The notes under the pieces: generated by a model
Told to the model about the DNA's origin: nothing
The model's input: the letters and a program-made list of their open reading frames with translations, nothing else
Database searches by the model: none
Part shown: positions 9,070 through 17,948 of the stretch, in pieces
Layout: each line of letters opens with the position of its first letter
Numbering within the stretch: the stretch's first letter is position 1
Made by a program: the position numbers and the translations under genes
NCBI RefSeq assembly: GCF_016428855.1
Contig: NZ_JAELTN010000016.1
Span: 1-64,000 of the forward strand
Direction: 5' to 3'
DNA length: 64,000 nt
DNA from: Pedobacter sp. ASV28
Lineage (GTDB): Bacteria > Bacteroidota > Bacteroidia > Sphingobacteriales > Sphingobacteriaceae

Positions 9070-10086
9070 TTAAAATGGATTATCTTTAATATATTTTTCC
9101 CATTCCCAAGCAGAGCGCATCATTTCATTAAGATCAAGTTCTGTCTGCCAGCCTAAAATTTCTTTAGATTTAGTCACATCACCATAAATCTTCTCGATAT
9201 CGCCTTCTCTTCTTGGCGCAATATTATAATCCAATCGCTCTCCCGTTGACTGCTCAAAGGCATTGATAATTTCTAATACGGTTGAGCCTTTACCTGTGCC
9301 CAGATTAAAAACATCGTAACTGTCTACTTTTCCAGTCTCCAAACGGTGAATAGCCGCCACATGTGCTTTTGCCAGATCAACAACATGAATATAATCTCTA
9401 ATGGCTGACCCATCGGGTGTATTATAGTCATTTCCGAAAACCTGAATTGGCCCTCTTTTACCTATAGCCGACTGCGTAATAAAAGGAACCAGATTTTGAG
9501 GAACGCCATTGGGCAGTTCGCCTATAAGTGCGCTAGCGTGTGCTCCTACAGGATTAAAATAACGCAAAGCAATGATGTTTAGTCCAGAGGTAACCGCAGC
9601 GGTTTCTTTTAAGATCTCTTCTGCAATCTGCTTGGTATTTCCATAAGGCGACTCTGCTTTTTTTACTTCTGAATCTTCAGTAACAGGTAAAGTATCCGGC
9701 TGACCATACACTGTACAGGAAGAAGAAAATACAAAATTAATTTTGGGATAAGCTGTTAATAAATTAATTAAACTATAAAAATTATTCCTATAGTATTTTA
9801 AAGGCTGTTCAACAGATTCACCAACCGCCTTATAAGCTGCAAAATGTATAATGCCTGCAATATCCTGGTTATTTTTAGCAAAGCTATCCACCGCATTAGA
9901 GTCCTGCAGATCCAATTCTACAAACTCATGCCATTTGCCCGTAATTTGATGCAGTTGGTCTAAAATCTTAATGTTTGAGTTGGATAGATTATCCACTATA
10001 ACCACTTCATAACCTGCATTATGAAGCTCTACAACGGTATGGGAGCCAATATAGCCTGTTCCACCGGTAACTAAAATTTTTGTCAT
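9070..10086 (-). CDS. galE: UDP-glucose 4-epimerase (GalE)
   Basis: 338 residues, an extended short-chain dehydrogenase. The NAD-binding GGTGYIGSH lies at 8-16. The catalytic triad region is SSSCTVYG (Ser123/Cys124) with Tyr148 and Lys152 in YGNTK. It interconverts UDP-glucose and UDP-galactose. Because it sits directly behind UDP-glucose dehydrogenase and UDP-xylose synthase, it might also epimerise UDP-glucuronate or UDP-xylose; that is inference. The gap to the upstream gene is 1 bp and to the downstream gene zero. Confidence 0.93.
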   Translation of the reverse strand: MTKILVTGGTGYIGSHTVVELHNAGYEVVIVDNLSNSNIKILDQLHQITGKWHEFVELDLQDSNAVDSFAKNNQDIAGIIHFAAYKAVGESVEQPLKYYRNNFYSLINLLTAYPKINFVFSSSCTVYGQPDTLPVTEDSEVKKAESPYGNTKQIAEEILKETAAVTSGLNIIALRYFNPVGAHASALIGELPNGVPQNLVPFITQSAIGKRGPIQVFGNDYNTPDGSAIRDYIHVVDLAKAHVAAIHRLETGKVDSYDVFNLGTGKGSTVLEIINAFEQSTGERLDYNIAPRREGDIEKIYGDVTKSKEILGWQTELDLNEMMRSAWEWEKYIKDNPF

Positions 10087-10087
10087 T

Positions 10088-11077
10088 TTATTTATTATAG
10101 GTAGTAAAATCTTTATGGTCTATTTTTGCCAAAGCCTCAGCAGATAACGATTTAAAGTATTCATAGGTAATCTTTAATCCTTCTGCACGACTTATCTTAG
10201 GCTCCCAATTAAGCAATTGTTTGGCTTTAGTAATATCAGGACGTCTTTGCTTGGGGTCGTCTTGAGGTAAAGGTTTATATACAATCTTCTGGTCTGTACC
10301 AGTCAACTTGATAATCTCTTCACAAAACTGTTTTATGGTAATCTCGTCAGGATTGCCAATATTGACTGGACCTGAGTAGTCTGAATGTAGTAACCTATAA
10401 ATTCCTTCTACCAAATCATCTACATAACAGAAAGATCGGGTTTGGCTACCATCTCCAAATACGGTAAGGTCTTCCCCTCTTAAAGCCTGCCCAATAAAAG
10501 CAGGCAGCACACGTCCATCATTCAAACGCATACGTGGTCCATAGGTATTAAAAATACGTACAATACGTGTTTCCACCCCATGAAAGGTATGATAGGCCAT
10601 GGTAATTGCTTCCTGGAAGCGTTTAGCCTCGTCATAAACACCACGCGGACCTACCGGATTTACATTGCCCCAATACTCCTCAGGTTGCGGATTTACATTA
10701 GGATCGCCATATACTTCGGACGTAGAAGCAATGAGCATTCTGGCGCCCTTGGCCTTGGCCAAGCCCAATAAGTTATGTGTTCCCAAAGATCCTACTTTTA
10801 AGGTCTGGATAGGGATTTTTAAATAATCGATTGGGCTAGCTGGAGAAGCAAAGTGTAATATATAATCCAATTTTCCCGGCACATGAACAAATTTAGAAAC
10901 ATCATGATGGTAAAACTCAAAGTTTTCCAGTTTGAAGAGGTGTTCAATATTTTGTAGATCACCAGTAATGAGGTTATCCATACCTATTACATGATAATCT
11001 TCCTTAAGAAACCTATCACAAAGGTGCGAACCCAAAAAACCTGCTGCCCCGGTAATCAATACTCTTTTACGTTCCAT
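10088..11077 (-). CDS. UDP-glucuronate decarboxylase (UDP-xylose synthase)
   Basis: A 329-residue extended SDR. The NAD motif GAAGFLGSH is at 10-18, and the family-typical [11 protein letters not shown] near 75-85 and [14 protein letters not shown] carry the catalytic Tyr148 and Lys152. These motifs match UXS enzymes, which oxidise UDP-glucuronate at C4, decarboxylate it and reduce it to UDP-xylose. The substrate comes from ugd, 1 bp upstream. An rmlB-type 4,6-dehydratase is less likely because the PASP motif and YDEAKR are UXS features. Confidence 0.92.
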   Translation of the reverse strand: MERKRVLITGAAGFLGSHLCDRFLKEDYHVIGMDNLITGDLQNIEHLFKLENFEFYHHDVSKFVHVPGKLDYILHFASPASPIDYLKIPIQTLKVGSLGTHNLLGLAKAKGARMLIASTSEVYGDPNVNPQPEEYWGNVNPVGPRGVYDEAKRFQEAITMAYHTFHGVETRIVRIFNTYGPRMRLNDGRVLPAFIGQALRGEDLTVFGDGSQTRSFCYVDDLVEGIYRLLHSDYSGPVNIGNPDEITIKQFCEEIIKLTGTDQKIVYKPLPQDDPKQRRPDITKAKQLLNWEPKISRAEGLKITYEYFKSLSAEALAKIDHKDFTTYNK

Positions 11078-11078
11078 A

Positions 11079-12389
11079 TTAGCTAACTATTTTACGTCCG
11101 ATACTGTTATAATAATAACCCAGATCAATCATTTTTTGTAGGTCAAAAAGATTACGTCCGTCGAAAATAACCTTGTTCTTTAGTACAGATTCCATCTTTT
11201 CAAAATCGGGATTACGGAATACGGACCATTCGGTGGCGATCAATAGCGCATCTGCTCCTTCCAATGCCTGATATTGATCTTCCGCATACCTAATTTTATC
11301 TCCTAAGAGTGCTTTTACATTACTAATCGCTTCTGGATCAAAAACCGTCACTTCAGCGCCAGCTTCCAATAGATCCTTAATGATATAAAGTGCAGGTGCT
11401 TCTCTTATATCATCAGTTTCTGGTTTAAATGCCAATCCCCATAAAGCAAACTTTTTACCTTTTAGTTCTCCTTTATAATAAGCGAAAAGTTTATCTGTTA
11501 ACACTGTTTTTTGTTTTTCGTTAACATCCATTACCGCTTTTAATATCTTAAAATCGTAATTATGTTCTACGGCAGCCTTTTCTAAGGCCTGTACATCTTT
11601 AGGAAAGCAACTGCCTCCATACCCAATACCAGGGAATAAAAACCTCTTACCTATCCTGTCATCAGACCCTATCCCCTTACGTACCATATCCACATCGGCC
11701 CCTACAATTTCACAAAGATTGGCGACCTCATTCATAAAGGTAATCTTGGTGGCCAAAAATGAATTGGCTGCATATTTTGTTAGCTCAGAGGAACGTTCAT
11801 CCATAAAATAGATTGGATTTCCCTGACGTACATATGGCGCATATAGCTCGCCCATTAATTTCGTAGCTTTCTCACTTCTGGTACCGATCACCACTCGATC
11901 GGGCTTCATAAAATCGTCGACTGCAACGCCTTCACGCAAAAATTCAGGATTTGAAACCACATCTACTTCTATATTGGTATTTGCAGCAAAAACAGCAGCT
12001 ACCTTATCGGCTGTTCCAACAGGAACAGTTGATTTGTTGACAATCACTTTATAATCCGTAATTAACTTTGCAATATCCTTTGCCGCACCTAAAATATAAG
12101 ATAAATCGGCCGCTCCATCACCTCCCGGGGGAGTAGGTAAGGCCATAAAAATGATCTGTGCATCTTTTATTCCCGCAGCCAAGTCTGTAGTAAAAGATAA
12201 ACGGTCCTGTGCTATATTTCTCTGGAAAAGCACATCCAAGCCTGGTTCATAAATCGGCAACTGACCTGCTTTCATTTTGTTCACTTTTTCTTCCACAATA
12301 TCCACACAGATTACGGTATTCCCTGTTTCTGCCAAACAAGTACCTGTGACCAAGCCAACATAACCCGTACCAATTACAGCTATCTTCAT
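11079..12389 (-). CDS. ugd: UDP-glucose 6-dehydrogenase
   Basis: 436 residues. The N-terminal NAD domain begins [16 protein letters not shown]. The central helix has [10 protein letters not shown], and the catalytic Cys261 lies in [10 protein letters not shown]. The C-terminal UDP-binding domain contains [17 protein letters not shown]. It oxidises UDP-glucose twice to UDP-glucuronate, the precursor for UDP-xylose made by the next gene. It is first in a five-gene leftward unit and starts 66 bp from the divergent waaA, with a symmetric promoter-like dyad between them. Confidence 0.97.
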   Translation of the reverse strand: MKIAVIGTGYVGLVTGTCLAETGNTVICVDIVEEKVNKMKAGQLPIYEPGLDVLFQRNIAQDRLSFTTDLAAGIKDAQIIFMALPTPPGGDGAADLSYILGAAKDIAKLITDYKVIVNKSTVPVGTADKVAAVFAANTNIEVDVVSNPEFLREGVAVDDFMKPDRVVIGTRSEKATKLMGELYAPYVRQGNPIYFMDERSSELTKYAANSFLATKITFMNEVANLCEIVGADVDMVRKGIGSDDRIGKRFLFPGIGYGGSCFPKDVQALEKAAVEHNYDFKILKAVMDVNEKQKTVLTDKLFAYYKGELKGKKFALWGLAFKPETDDIREAPALYIIKDLLEAGAEVTVFDPEAISNVKALLGDKIRYAEDQYQALEGADALLIATEWSVFRNPDFEKMESVLKNKVIFDGRNLFDLQKMIDLGYYYNSIGRKIVS

Positions 12390-12419
12390 ATATTTTTAAA
12401 GGATTTTAACATTAATATC

Positions 12420-12437
12420 TATCTTCGAGCGAAGATA
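12420..12437. promoter_or_regulatory. Symmetric dyad, likely divergent promoter
   Basis: TATCTTCG-AG-CGAAGATA is a perfect 8-bp dyad in the 65-bp gap between ugd and waaA. Each arm, read on its own strand, matches the -7 consensus TAnnTTTG at all but one base. The rightward arm would start transcription about 20 bp before waaA and the leftward arm about 35 bp before ugd. The two transcripts would therefore start on top of each other. Confidence 0.45.
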
Positions 12438-12454
12438 AGAAATTATGCAGCAAT

Positions 12455-13690
12455 ATGTATTGGCTTTATAACATTAGTATATTAATTTATGGCCTGCTAA
12501 TCAACATAGTAGCCATTTTTAACTCCAAGGCCAAACTTTTTGTTGCTGGCAGAAAAGATATCTTTAGCCAAATTAAATCGAAAATAAATAGCAGCCAAAG
12601 GCCTGTATGGTTTCATTTTGCCTCGTTGGGCGAGTTTGAACAGGGCAGACCAGTTCTGGAGAAGTTAAAATCTATTGATCCTCAGCAAAAAATAATCGTT
12701 ACTTTTTTTTCTCCTTCGGGGTATGAGATTCGAAAAAACTACGCGCTTGCAGATGGTATTTTTTATCTTCCCCTAGATACCTACCATCATGCGAAGAAGT
12801 TTATCGAACTGGTAAATCCGCGAATGGCTATTTTTACCAAATATGAGTTTTGGCCCAACTACTTCAAAGTTTTAGCAAAAGAACAAATCCCTCTTTATAT
12901 CATATCTGGTATATTTAGAAAGAACCAGATCTTCTTTAAATGGTATGGGGGGTTTTACAAAAATGTACTAAATGCCGTTCACTACTTCTTTGTACAGAAC
13001 AACGAAAGTTTAGACCTTTTAAAAGGTATAGGCTTTGAAAATGTTGATGTAAGTGGAGACACTCGATTTGACCGGGTATTCGAAAACGTACAAGCAGCTA
13101 GGGGACTTCCATTGATTGCCAGCTTCTGTGGCTCAAACTCCATTCTAGTTGCCGGAAGCACATGGCCTGCAGATGAAAAATTATTAGTTGATTTGGCCGT
13201 AAAAAACCCGAGTTGGAAACTGATTATTGCGCCACACGAGGTACATGCTAGCCATATCAATGAAATAGAACAATTGTTTCCTTCAGCCATTAGGTTTTCC
13301 AAACTTGGCCAGTTGTTCGAAAACAAAAAAGATAAAAAAGATATAGTCAGCAATGCCCAAATCCTAATCATAGATAACATTGGCATGCTTTCTTCCTTAT
13401 ATCAATATGGCAAAATAGCCTATATAGGTGGTGGATTTGGCGCAGGAATACACAATACCTTAGAGGCTGCCGCTTTTGGATTACCAATTATTTTTGGACC
13501 AAATTATGAAAAGTTTCAGGAGGCTAAAGATCTAATTGAAATTGATGCTGCAAAAAGCATTAACGGTGCCGAAGAACTTATCAGAGCATTTGATTATTTT
13601 AATCGCCATCATGATAAAGGAGCAATTGCCAGTAGCTATGTTTCTAATAAAAAGGGAGCGACTGCGACCATTGTTGCTAAGATTAGTTAG
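12455..13690 (+). CDS. waaA: Kdo transferase (WaaA/KdtA)
   Basis: A 411-residue GT-B glycosyltransferase of lipopolysaccharide inner-core synthesis. A short N-terminal hydrophobic segment (4-22) anchors it to the inner membrane. The acceptor-side motif WFHFASLGEFEQGRPVLEKL contains the catalytic Glu. Later come YEFWPNYF, SGDTRFDRV, and the donor-binding IGGGFGAGIHNTLEAAAFGLPIIFGP. It moves Kdo from CMP-Kdo to the lipid A precursor. It diverges from ugd, tying the nucleotide-sugar unit to envelope glycan synthesis. Confidence 0.95.
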   Translation: MYWLYNISILIYGLLINIVAIFNSKAKLFVAGRKDIFSQIKSKINSSQRPVWFHFASLGEFEQGRPVLEKLKSIDPQQKIIVTFFSPSGYEIRKNYALADGIFYLPLDTYHHAKKFIELVNPRMAIFTKYEFWPNYFKVLAKEQIPLYIISGIFRKNQIFFKWYGGFYKNVLNAVHYFFVQNNESLDLLKGIGFENVDVSGDTRFDRVFENVQAARGLPLIASFCGSNSILVAGSTWPADEKLLVDLAVKNPSWKLIIAPHEVHASHINEIEQLFPSAIRFSKLGQLFENKKDKKDIVSNAQILIIDNIGMLSSLYQYGKIAYIGGGFGAGIHNTLEAAAFGLPIIFGPNYEKFQEAKDLIEIDAAKSINGAEELIRAFDYFNRHHDKGAIASSYVSNKKGATATIVAKIS

Positions 13691-13696
13691 TTTTTT

Positions 13697-14308
13697 TTAG
13701 ATCTGGTCTACCCTAACCCAGCGCATACCCGCAGCTATGGCTGCTTGAACACCTGGTTCTCCATCTTCGAAGACCATACATTTTTCAGGGTTTACGCCTA
13801 GGGCTTTCGCCGCAGCCAAAAAAGGATCGGGAGCAGGTTTTCCATTTTCGGTTTCTCCTGCACACACCATGATTTCGACATCGTCTAACAAGCCTAAAAC
13901 AGTTAGGGTTTTAGTTACCGTCTTCCTACTCCCCCCAGAAACTACACCTATTTTAACTTTACCCACATGCTGCCTTAAATGTTCTGCCACAAATGCAATA
14001 GGAAGCGTACCTTCAATATATTTATCATAAAATAGCACAGATTTCTCGTTTGCAAAATGCTCTGGCAGTTCCACACCATATCTGTGGCCAATTTCTTTTA
14101 CCACTAAAATCGTGGGCACACCAGCTAACTCATCTATGATACTGGTATCCAAATCTACACCATACATTGAAGCCACCTCCTTATAAGACAACTTATGGGC
14201 AGACATGTTATCTGCCAGGGTGCCATCGCAATCATACAAGAAGGCTTCAAAATCTCCTTCGGTTTTTTGATTAAGTAACGCTAATTTTTCCGAGTTGTAT
14301 ATATCCAT
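13697..14308 (-). CDS. HAD-family sugar-phosphate phosphatase
   Basis: A 203-residue haloacid-dehalogenase hydrolase of the beta-phosphoglucomutase/YqaB type. Motif I is FLYDCDGTLADN (nucleophile Asp26, Asp28), motif II VVSGGSRKT, motif III the Lys in GKPAPDPF, motif IV FEDGEPGVQAA. A helical cap follows motif I. The substrate is probably a small sugar phosphate but cannot be told from sequence. ATG 14308 is chosen; the upstream TTG at 14314 would overlap the hemH stop. The gap to hemH is 2 bp, so the two are cotranscribed. Confidence 0.88.
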   Translation of the reverse strand: MDIYNSEKLALLNQKTEGDFEAFLYDCDGTLADNMSAHKLSYKEVASMYGVDLDTSIIDELAGVPTILVVKEIGHRYGVELPEHFANEKSVLFYDKYIEGTLPIAFVAEHLRQHVGKVKIGVVSGGSRKTVTKTLTVLGLLDDVEIMVCAGETENGKPAPDPFLAAAKALGVNPEKCMVFEDGEPGVQAAIAAGMRWVRVDQI

Positions 14309-14310
14309 TA

Positions 14311-15321
14311 TCAAACTGCCAATTCGGCCAAGGCCTCAATAAATCTAGGATCATCATTTAAGCTTTCTACCAACTGCACATGTTCACCTCCCAGGCATTT
14401 AAACTCCTCATGATATTCTACCGTAATTTCATAAATAGTTTCTAAACAATCTGCTACAAAGGCAGGGCTAAACACCAGCAATCTCTTTTTACCTTCGGCA
14501 GCCAATTTCTTTAACACATCAGTTGTATAAGGTTGTACCCATGGTTCTTTTCCCAAACGCGATTGGAAACAAACGGTATAGTTATCCCTATTTATGTCCA
14601 ACTCTTTTGCCAGCAACCTTGCCGTATCGTGGCTCTGAGCTGAATAACAAAATTTATTTGTATCGTTTAACGTTTCGCAGCAACCTGTTTTTTTTAAGCA
14701 ATATGCAGAAGTGTGATCACACTTTATCAATTGCCGTTCGGGCAAGCCATGAAAACTAAAAAGCACATGATCATAGGTATCTACCTGATGCTTTCTCGCG
14801 TTATCGGCAAAAATTTCGATCATCTTTTGATTATCATGAAAAGAATTGACAAATGATATAGGTGGAATGGTCTGCCATTTCGAAACCAATTCCATGACCA
14901 ACTGCATTACAGAGCCCGTACTTGCAGATGCATATTGAGGAAATAATGGAATAACTTTAATACTTTCAACCAAGCCTGTCTTTAACTTTGACAATGCATG
15001 TTCTACCGAGGGATTCTGATAGCGCATTGCCAGTTCGACATGATAATCTTCCCCTAATTTTTCTTGCAGTAACTGCGCCTGAATTTGGCTATAATATAAC
15101 AAAGGTGAACCATTTTCATCCCAAATTTCTTTGTAAAGCTTGGCAGTTTTGGGACTTCGAAATGGAACAATGATACCTTTAACCAATAGTATACGATTAA
15201 ATTTAGGAATATCGATCACTCTTTCGTCCATTAAAAACTGATCAAGATATTTTCTTACATCTTTTACTTCCGGACTATCTGGAGTACCCAGATTCACTAA
15301 TAATATACCTTTTTTAGCCAT
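14311..15321 (-). CDS. hemH: Ferrochelatase (HemH)
   Basis: 336 residues. It starts MAKKGILLVNLGTPDSP, has the family motif FSFHGLPERQL with the metal-site His, and ends near FSPAFVADCLETIYEI with the catalytic Glu region. Cysteines in CLKKTGCCETL are notable but I cannot assign a cluster. It inserts iron into a porphyrin, or into coproporphyrin if the organism uses that route. ATG 15321 is preferred over an in-frame GTG at 15339 because that GTG falls inside the -7 promoter element. The HAD gene follows by 2 bp. Confidence 0.95.
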   Translation of the reverse strand: MAKKGILLVNLGTPDSPEVKDVRKYLDQFLMDERVIDIPKFNRILLVKGIIVPFRSPKTAKLYKEIWDENGSPLLYYSQIQAQLLQEKLGEDYHVELAMRYQNPSVEHALSKLKTGLVESIKVIPLFPQYASASTGSVMQLVMELVSKWQTIPPISFVNSFHDNQKMIEIFADNARKHQVDTYDHVLFSFHGLPERQLIKCDHTSAYCLKKTGCCETLNDTNKFCYSAQSHDTARLLAKELDINRDNYTVCFQSRLGKEPWVQPYTTDVLKKLAAEGKKRLLVFSPAFVADCLETIYEITVEYHEEFKCLGGEHVQLVESLNDDPRFIEALAELAV

Positions 15322-15338
15322 TAATTTAACGTTTGCCA

Positions 15339-15369
15339 CAAATATACGTTAAGATTTACAGCCCTAAAA
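15339..15369 (-). promoter_or_regulatory. hemH promoter
   Basis: On the minus strand TTTT (15369-15366), a 19-bp spacer, and TATATTTG (15346-15339) fit the Bacteroidota -33/-7 pattern. Transcription would begin near 15332, 11 bases before the hemH ATG at 15321. Confidence 0.55.
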
Positions 15370-15415
15370 AAACAACACGATGTTATATGTGAAATTACTT
15401 TGGTATGATGCACTA

Positions 15416-16264
15416 TTAATAAGTTTCCAAGGCCATTTTCACCTTTTCCATCAACCACATAGGTGTAGAAGTAGCTCCGCAAATACCAACTTTATCATTA
15501 GGCTCGAACCAAGCTTGATCTAGTTCTTCTACATTTGAAATAAAATATGAATTGGGATTATGTTTTTTACAAACATCATATAGCACTTTCCCATTAGAAG
15601 ACTTTTTGCCTGAAACAAAAACGATTTTGTTAAAATGGGACACAAATTCCTCAAGCTCTTCATAACGGTTAGACACCTGCCTACAAATGGTATCATTAGC
15701 TTTTAAATCATACCCTCTGTTCAATAGCTCTTCTTTGATTTGATAGAATTTATCTGTGCTCTTGGTCGTTTGACTATAGAGGGTAAATTTATTTGGTAAT
15801 TCTATATGATCCAACTCCGCCAAATCTTGGAAAACAATGGCTTTACCATCAGTCTGCCCCTGCAAACCAATAACTTCGGCATGCCCATGTTTACCAAAGA
15901 TCAGGATTTGCTCTTTATCATCATGGGAATTCTTAATGCGGTTTTGCAATTTTAGCACGACTGGACAAGATGCATCTATCAAAGTCAGGTTATTGGCCAG
16001 AGCCAATTCATAAGTTGAGGGAGCTTCACCATGAGCCCTGATCAAAACCTTTTCATTCTGCAATTCGCCCAATTTGGCATGATCAATAATCCTTAGTCCT
16101 TTTGCTTTTAAACGTTCAACTTCTTCATCGTTATGCACAATATCACCCAAACAATAGAGATATTCTTCATGATCCAAAATATCTTCTGCCATATCTATGG
16201 CATAAACCACACCAAAGCAAAAGCCCGAAGACTTATCTATTGTTACGTTTAAATCATAGCTCAT
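15416..16264 (-). CDS. ispH: 4-hydroxy-3-methylbut-2-enyl diphosphate reductase
   Basis: A 282-residue [4Fe-4S] enzyme, the last step of the methylerythritol phosphate route to isoprenoids. The three cluster ligands are Cys16 in SSGFCFGVVYA, Cys100 in DASCPVV and Cys194 in TICRQVSNR. The C-terminal GICGATSTPMWLME is characteristic. Length is normal for the Bacteroidota form. A -7 element TACCTTTG lies 19-26 bp upstream of the ATG, divergent from the Fic gene's promoter. hemH follows after a gap with its own promoter. Confidence 0.96.
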   Translation of the reverse strand: MSYDLNVTIDKSSGFCFGVVYAIDMAEDILDHEEYLYCLGDIVHNDEEVERLKAKGLRIIDHAKLGELQNEKVLIRAHGEAPSTYELALANNLTLIDASCPVVLKLQNRIKNSHDDKEQILIFGKHGHAEVIGLQGQTDGKAIVFQDLAELDHIELPNKFTLYSQTTKSTDKFYQIKEELLNRGYDLKANDTICRQVSNRYEELEEFVSHFNKIVFVSGKKSSNGKVLYDVCKKHNPNSYFISNVEELDQAWFEPNDKVGICGATSTPMWLMEKVKMALETY

Positions 16265-16282
16265 AATTATCGATTAACCATA

Positions 16283-16290
16283 CAAAGGTA
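16283..16290 (-). promoter_or_regulatory. ispH -7 element
   Basis: TACCTTTG on the minus strand fits TAnnTTTG exactly. A T-rich stretch at 16304-16310 lies upstream in place of a clear -33. The expected leader is about 12 bases. Confidence 0.45.
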
Positions 16291-16310
16291 GTTATAAAAA
16301 TGGAAAAAAA

Positions 16311-16340
16311 TTTTAATATCGGATAAAAATAATATATTTG
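16311..16340 (+). promoter_or_regulatory. Fic gene promoter
   Basis: TTTT at 16311-16314, an 18-bp spacer, and TATATTTG at 16333-16340 fit the -33/-7 pattern. Transcription would begin about ten bases before the ATG at 16356. Confidence 0.5.
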
Positions 16341-16355
16341 TAAACGATAATAAAG

Positions 16356-17312
16356 ATGTGGGATTTTAATTTAGAAGACCTAGTAGACCTCCAACCACAC
16401 ATAGACAGGTTGTATGAGAAAAAAGCAAAGATCGACCAATCAAGACCTTTGCCCAGTTCGGCATTGCAAAAAATAAGAGAAGACTTAAACTTGGAATGGA
16501 CCTACAATTCCAACAGCATTGAAGGCAATACACTTAATCTCCGAGAAACACAACTTATCTTACGGGAAGGTATAACCATTAGGGGAAAGTCCTTAAGAGA
16601 ACATTTCGAGGTTTTTAACCACGAAAAAGCTATTGAATATCTTTATGGTTTAGTTAACCCACACTATATTCTTAGGGAAATTGATATCTTAAACTTGCAC
16701 GCCCTTGTATTAAAAAACATTGAAGATGAATTTGCCGGCAGACTTAGAAATGGTGGCGTTCGAATTGTTGGCGCTAATTTCACCCCGCCAAGTGCCAATA
16801 AAGTGCCCAATCTTTTCGATGAGCTTATCGCCTTTATAGACAACAATCCCTTAAAGTTAGATGATCTAGTTTTAACTACATTATTTCATCATAAACTGGT
16901 ATGGATACACCCTTTTTTTGATGGAAATGGCCGTACTGTACGCCTAGCCATGAATCTACTTTTGATGAGAAAAGGATTCCCTCCCGCAATCATCCTTAAA
17001 AATGACAGAAAAAAATACTACGATGGCCTAAACCAAGCCAACAAAGGGAGTTACCGCAAACTTTGCTTATTAATGCTACAAGCATTGGAACGCTCCCTAA
17101 ACATGTACATTAATGCTTTACCCGGCAACAGCTATGATGACTACGAACCTATCTCTAACATTGTTTCCGAGCCAAGTTTCCCCTATGGGCAAGAATACAT
17201 AAGCTTATTAGCCAGGCAAGGTAAAATTGATGCCTATAAGGAAGGAAGAAATTGGCTAACCACCAAGGATGCCATAGAAGATTATGTATCCAAAAGAAAA
17301 CGGAAGAGATAA
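16356..17312 (+). CDS. Fic-family AMPylase/deAMPylase
   Basis: 318 residues. The core motif HPFFDGNGRTVR lies at 185-196 with catalytic His185 and the phosphate-binding GNGR. An N-terminal inhibitory motif, S52-N-S-I-E56-G57, matches (S/T)xxxE(G/N), placing it among class II Fic proteins whose helix blocks ATP until displaced. Such enzymes transfer AMP to hydroxyl side chains or remove it. The last ~50 residues (YISLLARQGKIDAYKEGRNW, then LTTKDAIEDYV) look like a small excisionase-like winged helix. There is no adjacent antitoxin gene, so a toxin-antitoxin pair is not supported. Confidence 0.93.
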   Translation: MWDFNLEDLVDLQPHIDRLYEKKAKIDQSRPLPSSALQKIREDLNLEWTYNSNSIEGNTLNLRETQLILREGITIRGKSLREHFEVFNHEKAIEYLYGLVNPHYILREIDILNLHALVLKNIEDEFAGRLRNGGVRIVGANFTPPSANKVPNLFDELIAFIDNNPLKLDDLVLTTLFHHKLVWIHPFFDGNGRTVRLAMNLLLMRKGFPPAIILKNDRKKYYDGLNQANKGSYRKLCLLMLQALERSLNMYINALPGNSYDDYEPISNIVSEPSFPYGQEYISLLARQGKIDAYKEGRNWLTTKDAIEDYVSKRKRKR

Positions 17313-17316
17313 CGTA

Positions 17317-17826
17317 TCAACTTAAATACACCCTATCTTCTTCCCCTTCTACATCCATTATTACATCTACATGCTCTTTTAATATGGTAGAAAGCTCAAG
17401 CCCAACAAAATCGGTAGCTATTGGAAAAATTTTATGGCTACGATCTACCAAAACAACTGTTCTTATTTTTTTATGTGGAGTATTTAAGAAAACACCCAAA
17501 CCATAGGCCAATGTCTTTCCACTGTTCAACACATCATCGACCAAGATAATTACCTTATTTTTCCAATTACTCTCTGGCAGATCAGTTTTTGCTACCAGTT
17601 TACTACTTTGTTTTTCTAAATCTACCCTCAGGATAGTTAGCTTGCAATCTGAAATTTCCTCTAATACAGTTGCCAATCTTAAGGCCAGCTTATAGCCCCT
17701 ATCCCATATACCCGCCAAAACAATTTCCTTCTCTTCAAGGTTATCTTCTAGTATTTGATAGGCAATACGGTTGATTTTTTGCTGGATTTGCTTTTTATCT
17801 AAAACGAGTACTTGGTTTTGGGACAT
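17317..17826 (-). CDS. PyrR-like phosphoribosyltransferase
   Basis: A 169-residue type I PRTase fold with the PRPP-binding loop VILVDDVLNSGKTL near 95-108 and VVLVDRSHKIFP near 130. It resembles PyrR/uracil phosphoribosyltransferase family proteins that either make UMP or regulate pyrimidine genes. With no pyr genes near, function is open. ATG 17826 is used; the in-frame TTG at 17838 is a less likely start. Its end lies 4 bp from the end of the converging Fic gene, with no terminator between. Confidence 0.85.
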   Translation of the reverse strand: MSQNQVLVLDKKQIQQKINRIAYQILEDNLEEKEIVLAGIWDRGYKLALRLATVLEEISDCKLTILRVDLEKQSSKLVAKTDLPESNWKNKVIILVDDVLNSGKTLAYGLGVFLNTPHKKIRTVVLVDRSHKIFPIATDFVGLELSTILKEHVDVIMDVEGEEDRVYLS

Positions 17827-17948
17827 AATGACATGCAATTAAGTATACAAAAGAACGATTTTAAGCTACAAAATCAAATATTGATTTTTTTTAGTTGGCC
17901 TGCAACTTTTGGGAAGCGAACAACGTCTAATAGTAAACAACTTTAACC

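Noticed and set aside
14309..14314. TTG start for the HAD gene
   Set aside because: Overlaps the hemH stop; the ATG at 14308 is in the same frame and better placed.
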